Shown here in pieces: positions 12,737 through 20,883 of a stretch of DNA of 40,920 nt. Below the pieces are notes generated by a model, which ran no database searches, had not been told where the DNA came from, and saw nothing but the letters and a program-made list of their open reading frames with translations. This DNA comes from an uncultured Sulfurovum sp. (GTDB taxonomy: Bacteria; Campylobacterota; Campylobacteria; Campylobacterales; Sulfurovaceae). The stretch's first letter is position 1. Each line of letters starts with the position of its first letter. A program made the translations under genes and the position numbers. The stretch covers positions 1-40,920 of the forward strand of contig CACVAZ010000033.1 in assembly GCA_902727995.1 (NCBI GenBank), read 5' to 3'.

Positions 12737-13677
12737 TGACAGTTTCAGGCACAGAATACATCATGGTTCCACAAGGATTACTCCAGGAAAATGGAATGAC
12801 AGAGGGGAAAGCTCTTCTTTGTGGACTTATCCATGGTTTATCAGGTAAATTTGGTTATTGCTCTGCAAAAAATGACTATTTAGCCAATTATTTTAATATA
12901 AAAGAATCAGCAATGAAAAAGAGAATTCTAAGATTAATTGAAGATGATTTTATTGTTAATATTGGTACAAAAAAAGAGAGAAAATTAGTGCTTAAAATGT
13001 TCCAACAAACGGGACAAATTGTCACTTCTGAAGAGTCAAAGGGACAAATTGTCACGCAAAAGGGACAAATTGTCACAAATATGGACTTATTACTTACACT
13101 ATATAGCAATAATAAATATATAATAAAGGTCAACGCGTTTGACCCTAATAAGGTCAAGTCCGAAAAAGAGATTAGACAACTCCTCTTTGATTACTTCTGG
13201 TCAACCTATCCTAATCGTGTAAAAAAACAAGATGCTTTAAAAAAGTTTATGACTTTAAAAGTAGCTGATATTGAAAAACTCATCAATGCAATGCCAAAAA
13301 TAAATGCCTACTACACTCAAGATGATGATGAAACTTCTTTTATACCTGCTTGTCCTCATCCAACAACGTTTATAAATGGCAAACGTTGGGAAGACGAACA
13401 ATATTTAACAAGTAAAAAAAATACGAAAAAGGGGGGCGATATTTTTGAAGATGTTACAAAACCTCCAGCAAACCTTTTGGTCGAAAATTTTGTAACTAAG
13501 CTTAGAGAGCTTTCAGATGGGGACGAGGTAGCGTTTAATGAACAAGAGAACAATCTCTTAGCTGAACTCGCTTGGACAGCTGAAGAGGCACTGGAGGAGT
13601 ATTACTGCTATCAGAACATCGATGTGATGACAAAAGTGATTGAAGAGAGATTAAAATCAAAAGAAAAGGTAGCATAA
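12736..13677 (+). CDS. Phage replication initiator (lambda O-like organisation)
   Basis: A 313-residue protein with an N-terminal winged helix about residues 5-90 (GKALLCGLIHGLSGKFGYCS, CSAKNDYLANYFNIKESAMK), as in the helix_turn_helix_36 type. A low-complexity linker encodes GQIVT three times. The C-terminal domain, about 145-220, is DnaD/primosome-like (FDYFWSTYPNRVKKQDALKKF, with FINGKRWEDE). The GQIVT codons form three 15-bp iterons, so the likely origin lies inside the gene, as in lambdoid O genes. It precedes the helicase gene and overlaps it by one base (TAATG), which supports a role in helicase loading. Confidence 0.75.
   Translation: MTVSGTEYIMVPQGLLQENGMTEGKALLCGLIHGLSGKFGYCSAKNDYLANYFNIKESAMKKRILRLIEDDFIVNIGTKKERKLVLKMFQQTGQIVTSEESKGQIVTQKGQIVTNMDLLLTLYSNNKYIIKVNAFDPNKVKSEKEIRQLLFDYFWSTYPNRVKKQDALKKFMTLKVADIEKLINAMPKINAYYTQDDDETSFIPACPHPTTFINGKRWEDEQYLTSKKNTKKGGDIFEDVTKPPANLLVENFVTKLRELSDGDEVAFNEQENNLLAELAWTAEEALEEYYCYQNIDVMTKVIEERLKSKEKVA
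13011..13144. other. Candidate replication origin: three iterons plus AT-rich segment
   Basis: GGGACAAATTGTCAC occurs exactly at 13011-13025, 13041-13055 and 13062-13076. Each contains an 11-base palindrome (GACAA-A-TTGTC). An AT-rich run follows (about 13077-13127), then an inverted repeat GGTCAA-5-TTGACC (13128-13144). Iterons within the initiator gene next to an easily melted segment match the plan of the lambda origin. Origin activity is inferred. Confidence 0.7.
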
Positions 13678-14957
13678 TGAGCGAAAGAAAAATAGATTTA
13701 CTAATTGATACTGAGACTGAACAAGCTTTATTACATTCCTTGATGAGTTTTGATACTGATGAAACAATGTCAGTACTATTAAAAGCACAAGAGAAACTTT
13801 TTTATGACAAAGAACATCAAACTATTTTCGGCGTAGTAAAAAAAATTGAAGATCTTCCAAATGTAAAATTATCGCTTGAGACAGTAATGGCTGAATTAAG
13901 AGCTTATAATGCAAGTGCTATACCAAGTCTTATGAATATTGCAACAAGTGAACCTACCCCCTCTCCTGCTCATGCATTTGCTATTTTAGACGAGTGGTAC
14001 AGAAAAAGAAAAGTTTATTATGCACTTAAGAATGGATTAGATGCTCTTTTCGAGGGAGAAGAGAGTTCTTTGGTTGTCGGAAATCAAATTTCAAAAGAGC
14101 TTGATGATGCAATTATCATTAACAATGATACTTTTACTAGCTTTGCTGATTTACGTGTTCAATTCGCCAATGCTACACCATTAGCCAAAATATCAACAGG
14201 TATTCCTTTTTTAGATGCAAAAATGAAAGGTGGGCTAGAAGATGGTCAATTCGTTTTACTCTTTGGTGATCCAGAGGCTGGTAAAACCATGCTTGGTACA
14301 CAGATTATGCGAAATATGTCAAAAAATTGGAAAACAATGTTTTTTCCTTTTGAATTTAGCAGTAGAAGTTTTTTTGAACACTCAAAAGATAGATACAAAG
14401 GGCAATTCAATGAAGACAATCTTTATGTAGAAGATGGTTCTGCTGACCTTTTTGATATAGAATCAAAGCTTAAAATGTTTGCTAAACGAGGAGGAAAAAT
14501 AGCCCTAATTGATTCGCAATCAATGGTAGAAAATCATAGTAACAAAGGCACATCTGAAGAGCGTGAGACAGAAAAATTCCACGTATTATCACGAGTATGT
14601 TTACGTTATGGGCTAAGAATTATTTTTATTTGTCAACAAGCCAAAGAAGATACACGTTCAGGAATTGTATCACCCATGAAGTCCAAAATGGGAGGTCACT
14701 ATGCTCATCAAATTTACAAAGTAGAAATGCCCAAAAAGAAATATGATAATGATGGAAACCTTGTAAACTTTACAGAAAGAGATTTAGTAGTATATAAAAA
14801 TAAGCAAACAGGTCTTTTCGGTAAAAAACCAATCCATTTTGACAAAAAGACACTTGAATTTACAGGCATGTCCAAACCAAAAGAAGATGGATACAAGATT
14901 ATTATTGAAGAAGATGATAAAGACAATAATGTTTATATGCCTCACATGGGAGACTAG
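13677..14957 (+). CDS. dnaB: DnaB-type replicative helicase
   Basis: A 426-residue protein. The DnaB N-terminal domain is at about 10-115 (TETEQALLHSLM). A linker follows, then a RecA-fold ATPase from about 170 with Walker A GDPEAGKT (197-204), Walker B IALID (275-279) and a FICQQAKEDTR motif, with KNKQTGLFG near the C-terminus as in DnaB loops. It unwinds the phage fork as a hexamer and would be loaded by the initiator encoded just upstream. It is slightly shorter than bacterial DnaB. The phage also carries its own DnaG-type primase at the right end, so it seems largely independent of host primosome parts. Confidence 0.88.
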   Translation: MSERKIDLLIDTETEQALLHSLMSFDTDETMSVLLKAQEKLFYDKEHQTIFGVVKKIEDLPNVKLSLETVMAELRAYNASAIPSLMNIATSEPTPSPAHAFAILDEWYRKRKVYYALKNGLDALFEGEESSLVVGNQISKELDDAIIINNDTFTSFADLRVQFANATPLAKISTGIPFLDAKMKGGLEDGQFVLLFGDPEAGKTMLGTQIMRNMSKNWKTMFFPFEFSSRSFFEHSKDRYKGQFNEDNLYVEDGSADLFDIESKLKMFAKRGGKIALIDSQSMVENHSNKGTSEERETEKFHVLSRVCLRYGLRIIFICQQAKEDTRSGIVSPMKSKMGGHYAHQIYKVEMPKKKYDNDGNLVNFTERDLVVYKNKQTGLFGKKPIHFDKKTLEFTGMSKPKEDGYKIIIEEDDKDNNVYMPHMGD

Positions 14958-14958
14958 T

Positions 14959-16776
14959 ATGAGTATAGAAAAAGAAAAACTAAACAGAGCCATTCGAAAT
15001 GAAAAGATTTACCGTGGTGATGCTGAAAGTTTTTTACTTTATGTTGAAACCATTTTTAAATTTAAATATAAAAAGAAGTTTCGCCGTACCTGGTGGGATG
15101 AGCTGTTAGCTCAAGCACTTATGGACTTACTCTTTGGCGTAAATGACCGTTTACTGCTTGAAATGCCACCAAGGCACGGCAAAACAGAGCGTGGGGTGCG
15201 TATGTTGGCTTCTTATGCCCAAGGTATTGATGAGCAAATTAAGATTCAATACGGAACTTATGGTGATACACTCTCTAAGTTAACCAGTACTGAAACAAAA
15301 GAGATTATGGAGTCAAGTATCTTTAAGGAAATCTTTCCAACCTTGGATTTTTCACGAAAATTGAACTTAAACACCCATTGGCTGCTTAAAGCTGGAGGTG
15401 GGTTTTTAGGTACATCGGTAAGTGGTGGAGCTACAGGCATGGGTGCAGAGATAGGAATCTTTGATGACCTACTAAAAGCCATAGAAGGTGACTCTAAAGC
15501 TAAACGAGATGAAGCTTATAAATATTATGTTACTTCTGGACTAACACGATTAGAAGGTCGTAAAGCTGTTTTGATGATTATGCAGCGTTTACACCCCGAT
15601 GACCCTGCTGGACGTGTTATCGAAAAACAAGGACTTGTAAAAGATGGTGGTTTATGGCAAAAGATTTCTCTACCAGCCATAAATAACTTTAAAGAGTTCT
15701 ACGACTGGATAAAAGGTCGGCATAAATTGGAAAAAGATAATTGTACCAATGAAGAAAAAACACTCTTTGAACAAATTGCCAGAACTTTAACCATTGTTGA
15801 TACTGAGACATACAAACAAAACAATCCAAATCTAAAAAATCATGAATATAAAAAGTATGAAATAAAAAGAAATAAAGTCTACTATTATCAACTTGCTCGT
15901 GAAGCTTATTTAAAACTAAAAATGATAGAACCTACTGTAATACATTACAACGAAATGAAAGTTATACGACCACCACTTACTCCTCTTGATGAAGAAGAGT
16001 ATGGACTTGACTACTTGGTTCAACAACGCACAGAGCTTGGAGAGATAGATTTTAATAAACAATATCTTCAAGAGGTAAATATCGATAGAGCAGGTTATTT
16101 TTTAGAAGAGAACATTACTTATGTTACCGACATTGAGTTACCTGATCAGTATCTTTATATTATTATTGATCCTGCTGAAAGTGAAAAGAAAACTTCTGAT
16201 GACAGAGCCATAGGAGTCTATGGGAAAAGTGTTGATGAAAGTGAAGTAGTAAGAACAATACTAATGGATGGTAGACGTGGCAAATGGGGAACCTATGATC
16301 TAGTTGCAGAAATAATAAATATGATGATGAAGTATCCAACAGCAAGAGTCTTTTTAGAAGGAGCTGGTGGAGGTATCACCATTAAGAATGTACTTAACAA
16401 TCAAATTTTGATTATGAATGCAAAACTACAAAAAGAGGCAAAAGACCAAATAACAGCAAGTATTACTGTTTTTCCTCCTGATAACACTTTTCAAGCTAAA
16501 AACAAAAGAATCAAGCTCCTTACGAAGCCTTTGGAGTCACATACGTTTCAAATCTATAAATTTATGGATACCGATTTTAAACAGCAGTTTATTTATGGAG
16601 AACTTTTAAAGTTTAATCCTGAAAAAACAACCAACACCGATAACTGTATTGATACTGCTGGACTAAGTTACTCATTGCCAGACGTTTACCCAAAACGTTT
16701 TTTAGAGAAAAAAGAAAAAACCATAAGACGACATAGTCAACGAAAAACAAAGAGATCTACATGGAGAGGATATTAA
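14959..16776 (+). CDS. terL: Terminase large subunit
   Basis: A 605-residue packaging motor. Walker A is EMPPRHGKTE (T at 76), Walker B GIFDD (166-170), and the RNase H-like nuclease begins at IIIDPAESE (D404) with DDRAIGVYGK and VFLEGAGGG following. QQRTELGEIDFNKQYLQEV is the typical ATPase-nuclease linker. A charged insert of about 80 residues (roughly 245-330) lies between the ATPase and linker. The start was set at the ATG at 14959, with GGGAG six bases ahead, rather than at 14839, which would overlap the helicase gene. TerL precedes TerS, the reverse of the usual order. Confidence 0.92.
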   Translation: MSIEKEKLNRAIRNEKIYRGDAESFLLYVETIFKFKYKKKFRRTWWDELLAQALMDLLFGVNDRLLLEMPPRHGKTERGVRMLASYAQGIDEQIKIQYGTYGDTLSKLTSTETKEIMESSIFKEIFPTLDFSRKLNLNTHWLLKAGGGFLGTSVSGGATGMGAEIGIFDDLLKAIEGDSKAKRDEAYKYYVTSGLTRLEGRKAVLMIMQRLHPDDPAGRVIEKQGLVKDGGLWQKISLPAINNFKEFYDWIKGRHKLEKDNCTNEEKTLFEQIARTLTIVDTETYKQNNPNLKNHEYKKYEIKRNKVYYYQLAREAYLKLKMIEPTVIHYNEMKVIRPPLTPLDEEEYGLDYLVQQRTELGEIDFNKQYLQEVNIDRAGYFLEENITYVTDIELPDQYLYIIIDPAESEKKTSDDRAIGVYGKSVDESEVVRTILMDGRRGKWGTYDLVAEIINMMMKYPTARVFLEGAGGGITIKNVLNNQILIMNAKLQKEAKDQITASITVFPPDNTFQAKNKRIKLLTKPLESHTFQIYKFMDTDFKQQFIYGELLKFNPEKTTNTDNCIDTAGLSYSLPDVYPKRFLEKKEKTIRRHSQRKTKRSTWRGY

Positions 16777-17363
16777 TGGCACACGATAAAACAAAACAAA
16801 TAGAGATAAGAGCTTTTTATGAAAGTCACAATCTTTCTTATGTGAAAGTAGCTGAACACTTTGTCACCACAGGTTATGAAATATCTGCTAAGACTATTGA
16901 GGGTTGGGGGAGTAAAGAGAAGTGGGTAAAGAATCGTTACAGTTCTCTTTCTGATGCACTCAATAACCTTTTAGATAACAAAGTTATTGACCTAATACCC
17001 GAAGAAGCTAAAACGCTAATAAAAGATAAAATATCTAAAGAAAATGGAGTATTAGAACCTGATGTATTAGATGCCATGGCAGAAACAATTAGCACAGAAT
17101 TAACTTATCAGATTTTAAACAAACGAGCATTAAGTAAAGAAATTGCTTTAAACCTAAGCAATTCTAAAATATTTGCCACTAACTCTAAAAGTATTCAAGC
17201 CAATGCTATTTACCATGACATGCTGATAAAAACCTTTGGCATACTAAATGGCAAAGATGAAAAAATGCCACTACCTAACCCTAATACAGAAATAAAACTT
17301 TCAAAACCTCTTAGCGAAATGACACTTGAGGAGCTAAATGCTTTAGAAGATGAAAATGGATAA
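16776..17363 (+). CDS. terS: Putative terminase small subunit
   Basis: A 195-residue protein. The N-terminal HTH (EIRAFYESHNLSYVKVAEHF, then ISAKTIEGWGSKEKW) is of the kind found in DUF1804-like small terminases. The rest is helical and suits oligomerisation. It follows TerL with stop/start overlap (TAATG) and GGAGAGGA five bases ahead, so the start at 16776 is preferred to 16761. It should recognise the packaging site and recruit TerL. Identification rests on the HTH and the neighbour. Confidence 0.65.
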   Translation: MAHDKTKQIEIRAFYESHNLSYVKVAEHFVTTGYEISAKTIEGWGSKEKWVKNRYSSLSDALNNLLDNKVIDLIPEEAKTLIKDKISKENGVLEPDVLDAMAETISTELTYQILNKRALSKEIALNLSNSKIFATNSKSIQANAIYHDMLIKTFGILNGKDEKMPLPNPNTEIKLSKPLSEMTLEELNALEDENG

Positions 17364-17748
17364 GTTATTAGCTGTTGAACGAAACTTTCTTAATGAAAAA
17401 AGGATGAGGGTTCCTAAATTTAGAATGAGTGAAACAAATCTTACTTATTTAAATCTTAAAGCTGAACGAAGTATTCTAAGTCGAAGTAAACTCTTTGAAA
17501 AGATTCTTTTAGAAGTAATCTTTTTTTATTTGCCTGAAGAGCAAATATTTTGGGTTAAAGGAAAACCTAGAAAACGTGCGAAATGGAAAAAAGAATATAG
17601 AAAATATAAAAAATCTCCAAGCTTTTCAATGAGTCCTTGCGTTTTAAATATTCTTGAAAGAACTAAAGATACAAGGCAAATAACCTTTACTCTTTTAGTA
17701 GATGAAATTTTCTATTTATACAGAAAAAAATACCCTTTGATGATTTAA
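17350..17748 (+). CDS. Hypothetical basic protein
   Basis: A 132-residue, strongly basic protein (FWVKGKPRKRAKWKKEYRKY in its middle), overlapping the end of the TerS gene by 14 bases. No family recognised. Position between terminase and scaffold genes suggests a role in packaging or DNA handling, which is inference only. Start at 17350 or 17356. Confidence 0.6.
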   Translation: MKMDKLLAVERNFLNEKRMRVPKFRMSETNLTYLNLKAERSILSRSKLFEKILLEVIFFYLPEEQIFWVKGKPRKRAKWKKEYRKYKKSPSFSMSPCVLNILERTKDTRQITFTLLVDEIFYLYRKKYPLMI

Positions 17749-17750
17749 AA

Positions 17751-17805
17751 AAATAGAGACCCTTTTATTGTCACCTTGATTTTAACTAAACTTTACAAAT
17801 TAAAA
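17751..17805 (+). repeat. 55-bp intergenic repeat, copy A (possible promoter)
   Basis: About 85% identical to 23365-23419. The best conserved words are GACCCTTTTATT and TTTTAACTAAACTTT. Both copies lie directly after a stop codon and before a structural gene with a short leader. Candidates are a phage-specific promoter or RNA processing site; no hairpin is obvious. Confidence 0.65.
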
Positions 17806-17824
17806 TCCAAAGAGAGTAATAAAA

Positions 17825-18475
17825 ATGGAAAAAAAACAAGAATTTAGAAACCCATTGTCAATTGAAGATATCGAAAAACATCAAAAATCATTAGATAAAG
17901 ATTTTGCAAAACATGAAGTGATGAAACAAGACTTTGAAGGCTTAAAGGCTCAAAGAGAACAAGAGTTCTCAACTCAAATTGAAACCTTACTCAGTGATGA
18001 AGAGCGTGACATTGTTGAAGTAGGTGGAAATGCTAGTGAAACTTATCAAGTTCTAAAAAAGCATGAAAAGATTTTTGTTGACGATGCTGTAGAACAAGAA
18101 GCCAAAATCATTGAAGAATTTGAAAACAAGCTCCATGAAAATCAAGGCAAATTAAATGCTATGCGTATTGAGTCTGAATATGCTGGTGAATTCCCTGATG
18201 ATGACTTTGAAGGTCTTGTCCATTTCATTCAAAACAAACTAACCCCTGAACAATTAGATGCACTTCATCAAGAGAGTGGAGCTGACCAAGCACAGTTTTT
18301 ACGATTGGCTGCTAAAAAATTTAGTGAAACTAAAACCCCCGAAATACCAGAAGACCCTAACAACTTACCTACTAACTTAAACAATATTGCTGGTGCTACA
18401 GGTGACATTGACAATAACGATGGACTGAGTGATGAAGATGACTCATATGCTAAACAAGCTGGATTATACAGATAA
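17825..18475 (+). CDS. Putative head scaffolding protein
   Basis: A 216-residue, acidic, mainly helical protein with heptad-like stretches (about 10-110) and a disordered Asp/Asn/Pro-rich C-terminal region. Composition, size and location directly before the major capsid gene fit a scaffold protein, which shapes the procapsid and then leaves. No sequence family is recognised. Spacing to the capsid gene is 12 bases. Confidence 0.6.
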   Translation: MEKKQEFRNPLSIEDIEKHQKSLDKDFAKHEVMKQDFEGLKAQREQEFSTQIETLLSDEERDIVEVGGNASETYQVLKKHEKIFVDDAVEQEAKIIEEFENKLHENQGKLNAMRIESEYAGEFPDDDFEGLVHFIQNKLTPEQLDALHQESGADQAQFLRLAAKKFSETKTPEIPEDPNNLPTNLNNIAGATGDIDNNDGLSDEDDSYAKQAGLYR

Positions 18476-18487
18476 CAAAGGAAAAAT

Positions 18488-19603
18488 ATGCCATTTGAAA
18501 TGACCGATTCAAAAGAAAAACAAGTACACGCAACAGAAATCTTTAATACCGTTCGACAGCGTGACCCTTATGCAACTTTTCAAGGGAACAACCCTGATAG
18601 TAACATCATTGTTCTTATTCCCGAAAGTAGAGATGCTTCTACAGTAACAATGCAAATTGTAACTGATCTTACAGGAGATGGTACATCAGGGAACCAAGAC
18701 GTAAGTGACGACCATGAAGAGATGGAGACCTTACCTTTTACTTTTAAAGGCGAATTGATTACAAAATCAACCAAGTCACCAAAAACTGTTTTAATGAAAA
18801 AAACAACTGCTGGAGTTTGGCGTTCTGAAAAGAAAAATAAAATTATCAACTGGTTTACACGATATTCTATCTTAAGAAAAGCCTATGCATTTTCATTTAA
18901 TCCAACCAATGTAGTTTGTGTAAAAAAAGATGGAACCATCTCTAATAAATCAGAAGATTTAGTAGTAGGCTGTAAATTTGATACTCAGTATGTAGATGAA
19001 GCTTTAAAAAGAGCTAAGAACGGATACATTGATGATGAAGATGTAGAGCATCCTGAACTATTACCATTTACAGAAGTTTTAACTAGAGATGGTAAGTTTG
19101 TACAAACAGGTGCGTATTATCCATTTTTTGTTGGTCCAGAGTCTTGGGAAAGCCTTTCTGATGATCCTATATACAAAGAGTACCAAAAAACAAAAGCTCT
19201 TGCTACAGGAGATTTTAAAGGAGTACAAGGATTTGTGGGTGAATACAAAGGTGCTGTGTTTATAGAGCTTGGAAAGATGACAGATAGAAGAGCTGGGTGT
19301 ATTCGTTCCGACTCTCCTGACTTCAAAAAATATATAGGGTTTGACCAATATAAGGCAGGAGATGGCACAGTAACTGAACTAAATCATCTTTTGGGTTGTG
19401 GTGCTGGGGGTCAAGGGTTTGACCTAGAACCTCAGTATGAGGAAGACCCTACTGAAGACAACAATCAAAAAGTAGTTGCTCTTGCAAACCAGTTCTTCGG
19501 CTTTGAGAAAGTACGCTGGTTGGGTGAAACAACTGAAGAGAAAAAGAGTATCTATCATGATAAAGATTATGCAACCATTGTTGCTATTGCCACTATTAAA
19601 TAA
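18488..19603 (+). CDS. Major capsid protein, N4-gp56 type
   Basis: A 371-residue protein. Features typical of the N4-gp56 (DUF4043) major capsid family: VTMQIVTDLTGDGTSGNQDV near residue 55, followed by LPFTFKGELIT. Further on are FVGPESWESLSDDPIYKEYQ and a glycine-rich LLGCGAGGQGFDLEP segment. It follows the scaffold gene and has AAGGAA before its ATG. This protein should form the icosahedral shell with an HK97-like fold. Confidence 0.75.
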   Translation: MPFEMTDSKEKQVHATEIFNTVRQRDPYATFQGNNPDSNIIVLIPESRDASTVTMQIVTDLTGDGTSGNQDVSDDHEEMETLPFTFKGELITKSTKSPKTVLMKKTTAGVWRSEKKNKIINWFTRYSILRKAYAFSFNPTNVVCVKKDGTISNKSEDLVVGCKFDTQYVDEALKRAKNGYIDDEDVEHPELLPFTEVLTRDGKFVQTGAYYPFFVGPESWESLSDDPIYKEYQKTKALATGDFKGVQGFVGEYKGAVFIELGKMTDRRAGCIRSDSPDFKKYIGFDQYKAGDGTVTELNHLLGCGAGGQGFDLEPQYEEDPTEDNNQKVVALANQFFGFEKVRWLGETTEEKKSIYHDKDYATIVAIATIK

Positions 19604-19612
19604 GGTTTCATA

Positions 19613-20143
19613 ATGCATGAAAGAATAAGTGAAAGAATTTTAAGACCTGGACTGGTTGCCATAATGTATCTGGGAACAGTAACAATTCCTTTTCGAGGAG
19701 CTGTGGAAAATAAAAAGTACCCCATGATTTCTACAGGAGACATTGTTCTTGTCTCTTTAGTAGACTCTATTACTTATTGTCGTGGTACTCAATGGAAAGA
19801 GGTAAAAACTAATGTAGATATTTCAAACATGTTAAATTCACCTTTGTTACAAACAGTAAAAGAACTTTCCAATGATGAAGTTTTAGAAGAGTGTATAGCT
19901 CGTAAATTAGGAGCTTATGCCCCTCCTACAATGCATGATGCCATAGGTATTCCTAGTGAAACAAAAAATATAGATAGAACTCAAGAAGAGCATCACAAAG
20001 CAACACTTGAAAACCTAAACCATTTAACTGAAGATGAAATTAAAAATTTATGTAAACGATTTGACATAAAATATGGAAAGACAAAAGTCATAGATTTAAT
20101 CCCTTTACTTATTCCATTTTTAGAACAAGAAAACCAAGCTTAA
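19613..20143 (+). CDS. Hypothetical head protein with SAP/LEM-like C-terminus
   Basis: A 176-residue protein. The N-terminal 85 residues look like a beta-rich domain (ILRPGLVAIMYLGTVTIPFR, then YPMISTGDIVLVSLVDS). The last 45 (LTEDEIKNLCKRFDIKYGKTKVIDLIPLL) resemble the short helix-extension-helix (HeH/LEM or SAP) motifs often present at the C-terminus of phage head proteins. Placed between capsid and adaptor genes, it may be a head-closure or decoration protein. Not assigned to a family. Confidence 0.6.
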   Translation: MHERISERILRPGLVAIMYLGTVTIPFRGAVENKKYPMISTGDIVLVSLVDSITYCRGTQWKEVKTNVDISNMLNSPLLQTVKELSNDEVLEECIARKLGAYAPPTMHDAIGIPSETKNIDRTQEEHHKATLENLNHLTEDEIKNLCKRFDIKYGKTKVIDLIPLLIPFLEQENQA

Positions 20144-20155
20144 AAACTTGGTTCA

Positions 20156-20267
20156 TAGATTTTAGAGGTAGAGTATAGACTTTTACAACTCTCTCCTTAC
20201 CCTTTTAATATACACTATTTGCATAGTATTTCCTTTTAACAGTCAAATACTCTACCTCTAAAATCTA
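20156..20267. repeat. 21-bp perfect inverted repeat with 70-base spacer
   Basis: Arms at 20156-20176 and 20247-20267 are exact complements (core GATTTTAGAGGTAGAGTAT). They sit in the only sizeable gap of the head gene cluster. A further hairpin AACCAAG/CTTGGTT (20132-20138 and 20147-20153) overlaps the preceding stop codon. The right arm ends at the ribosome site of the next gene. Folding could control translation of the TTG-started adaptor gene or protect mRNA; it could also be a protein-binding site. Confidence 0.8.
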
Positions 20268-20279
20268 AAAAGGACTCTT

Positions 20280-20879
20280 TTGATAAAGATATCTTCCGTA
20301 ATTTTATCTTGTCGTACTAAGTTAGGTGACACTGATATAAAAAAACAGCGTTACTCTGATATGGAAATCATAGATGCCATAAATGATACTGTTTCTGTAA
20401 TGAGTGAAGACCTCTTATGTTTTTCTAAAACATGGGTTATTGACTGTAAAGAATGTGTAGCCAGATATGAGCTTCCTCATGATTTTTTAAAACCTATTCA
20501 TCTTCATTTAAACAATAAACTAATAACAAATATTAAGAGCATAGAGAGCGAAAAAAAAGGAAGTGGAGCATCTTTTGATTTACAAACAGTTCATTTTTTT
20601 GGAACCAATATAAAAGATAATGACAGAATAGAAATTTATTATAATTATATTGAAACTATTTCAAATAAAGAAGAATCCATACATTTACCTCTTAATGCCA
20701 AAGAGATTATTGTCTCCTATGCATTACATCTTCTTTATCAAAACCCAATAAGAAAAGATGGCACTGGTCGAAGTACACATTATTATAATTTATATGAAAA
20801 AAAGATAATAGCTCTTCGTAACAGAGTAAAGATGAATAGCCAAAGTGTAAATATAACAACTAAGTTTAAAAAGGTTTAG
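20280..20879 (+). CDS. Putative head-tail adaptor protein
   Basis: A 199-residue protein. It opens with the pattern of phage adaptor proteins (ILSCRTKLGDTDIKKQRYSD, then MEIIDAINDTVSVMSED), followed by YELPHDFLKPI and a C-terminal helical part, similar to P22 gp4-like or DUF6682 adaptors that bind under the portal. The start is TTG at 20280 with AAGGA seven bases ahead; no ATG is available. The rare start codon and the 21-bp inverted repeat upstream suggest reduced or regulated translation. Confidence 0.6.
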   Translation: MIKISSVILSCRTKLGDTDIKKQRYSDMEIIDAINDTVSVMSEDLLCFSKTWVIDCKECVARYELPHDFLKPIHLHLNNKLITNIKSIESEKKGSGASFDLQTVHFFGTNIKDNDRIEIYYNYIETISNKEESIHLPLNAKEIIVSYALHLLYQNPIRKDGTGRSTHYYNLYEKKIIALRNRVKMNSQSVNITTKFKKV

Positions 20880-20883
20880 AAAA

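Noticed and set aside
13011-13076. CRISPR-like direct repeats
   Set aside because: Three short palindromic words inside a reading frame, spacing 30 and 21 bp; much better explained as origin iterons.
14839-14958. Longer start for the terminase large subunit
   Set aside because: It would overlap the helicase gene by 119 bases; the ATG at 14959 has a proper ribosome site and matches the N-terminus expected.
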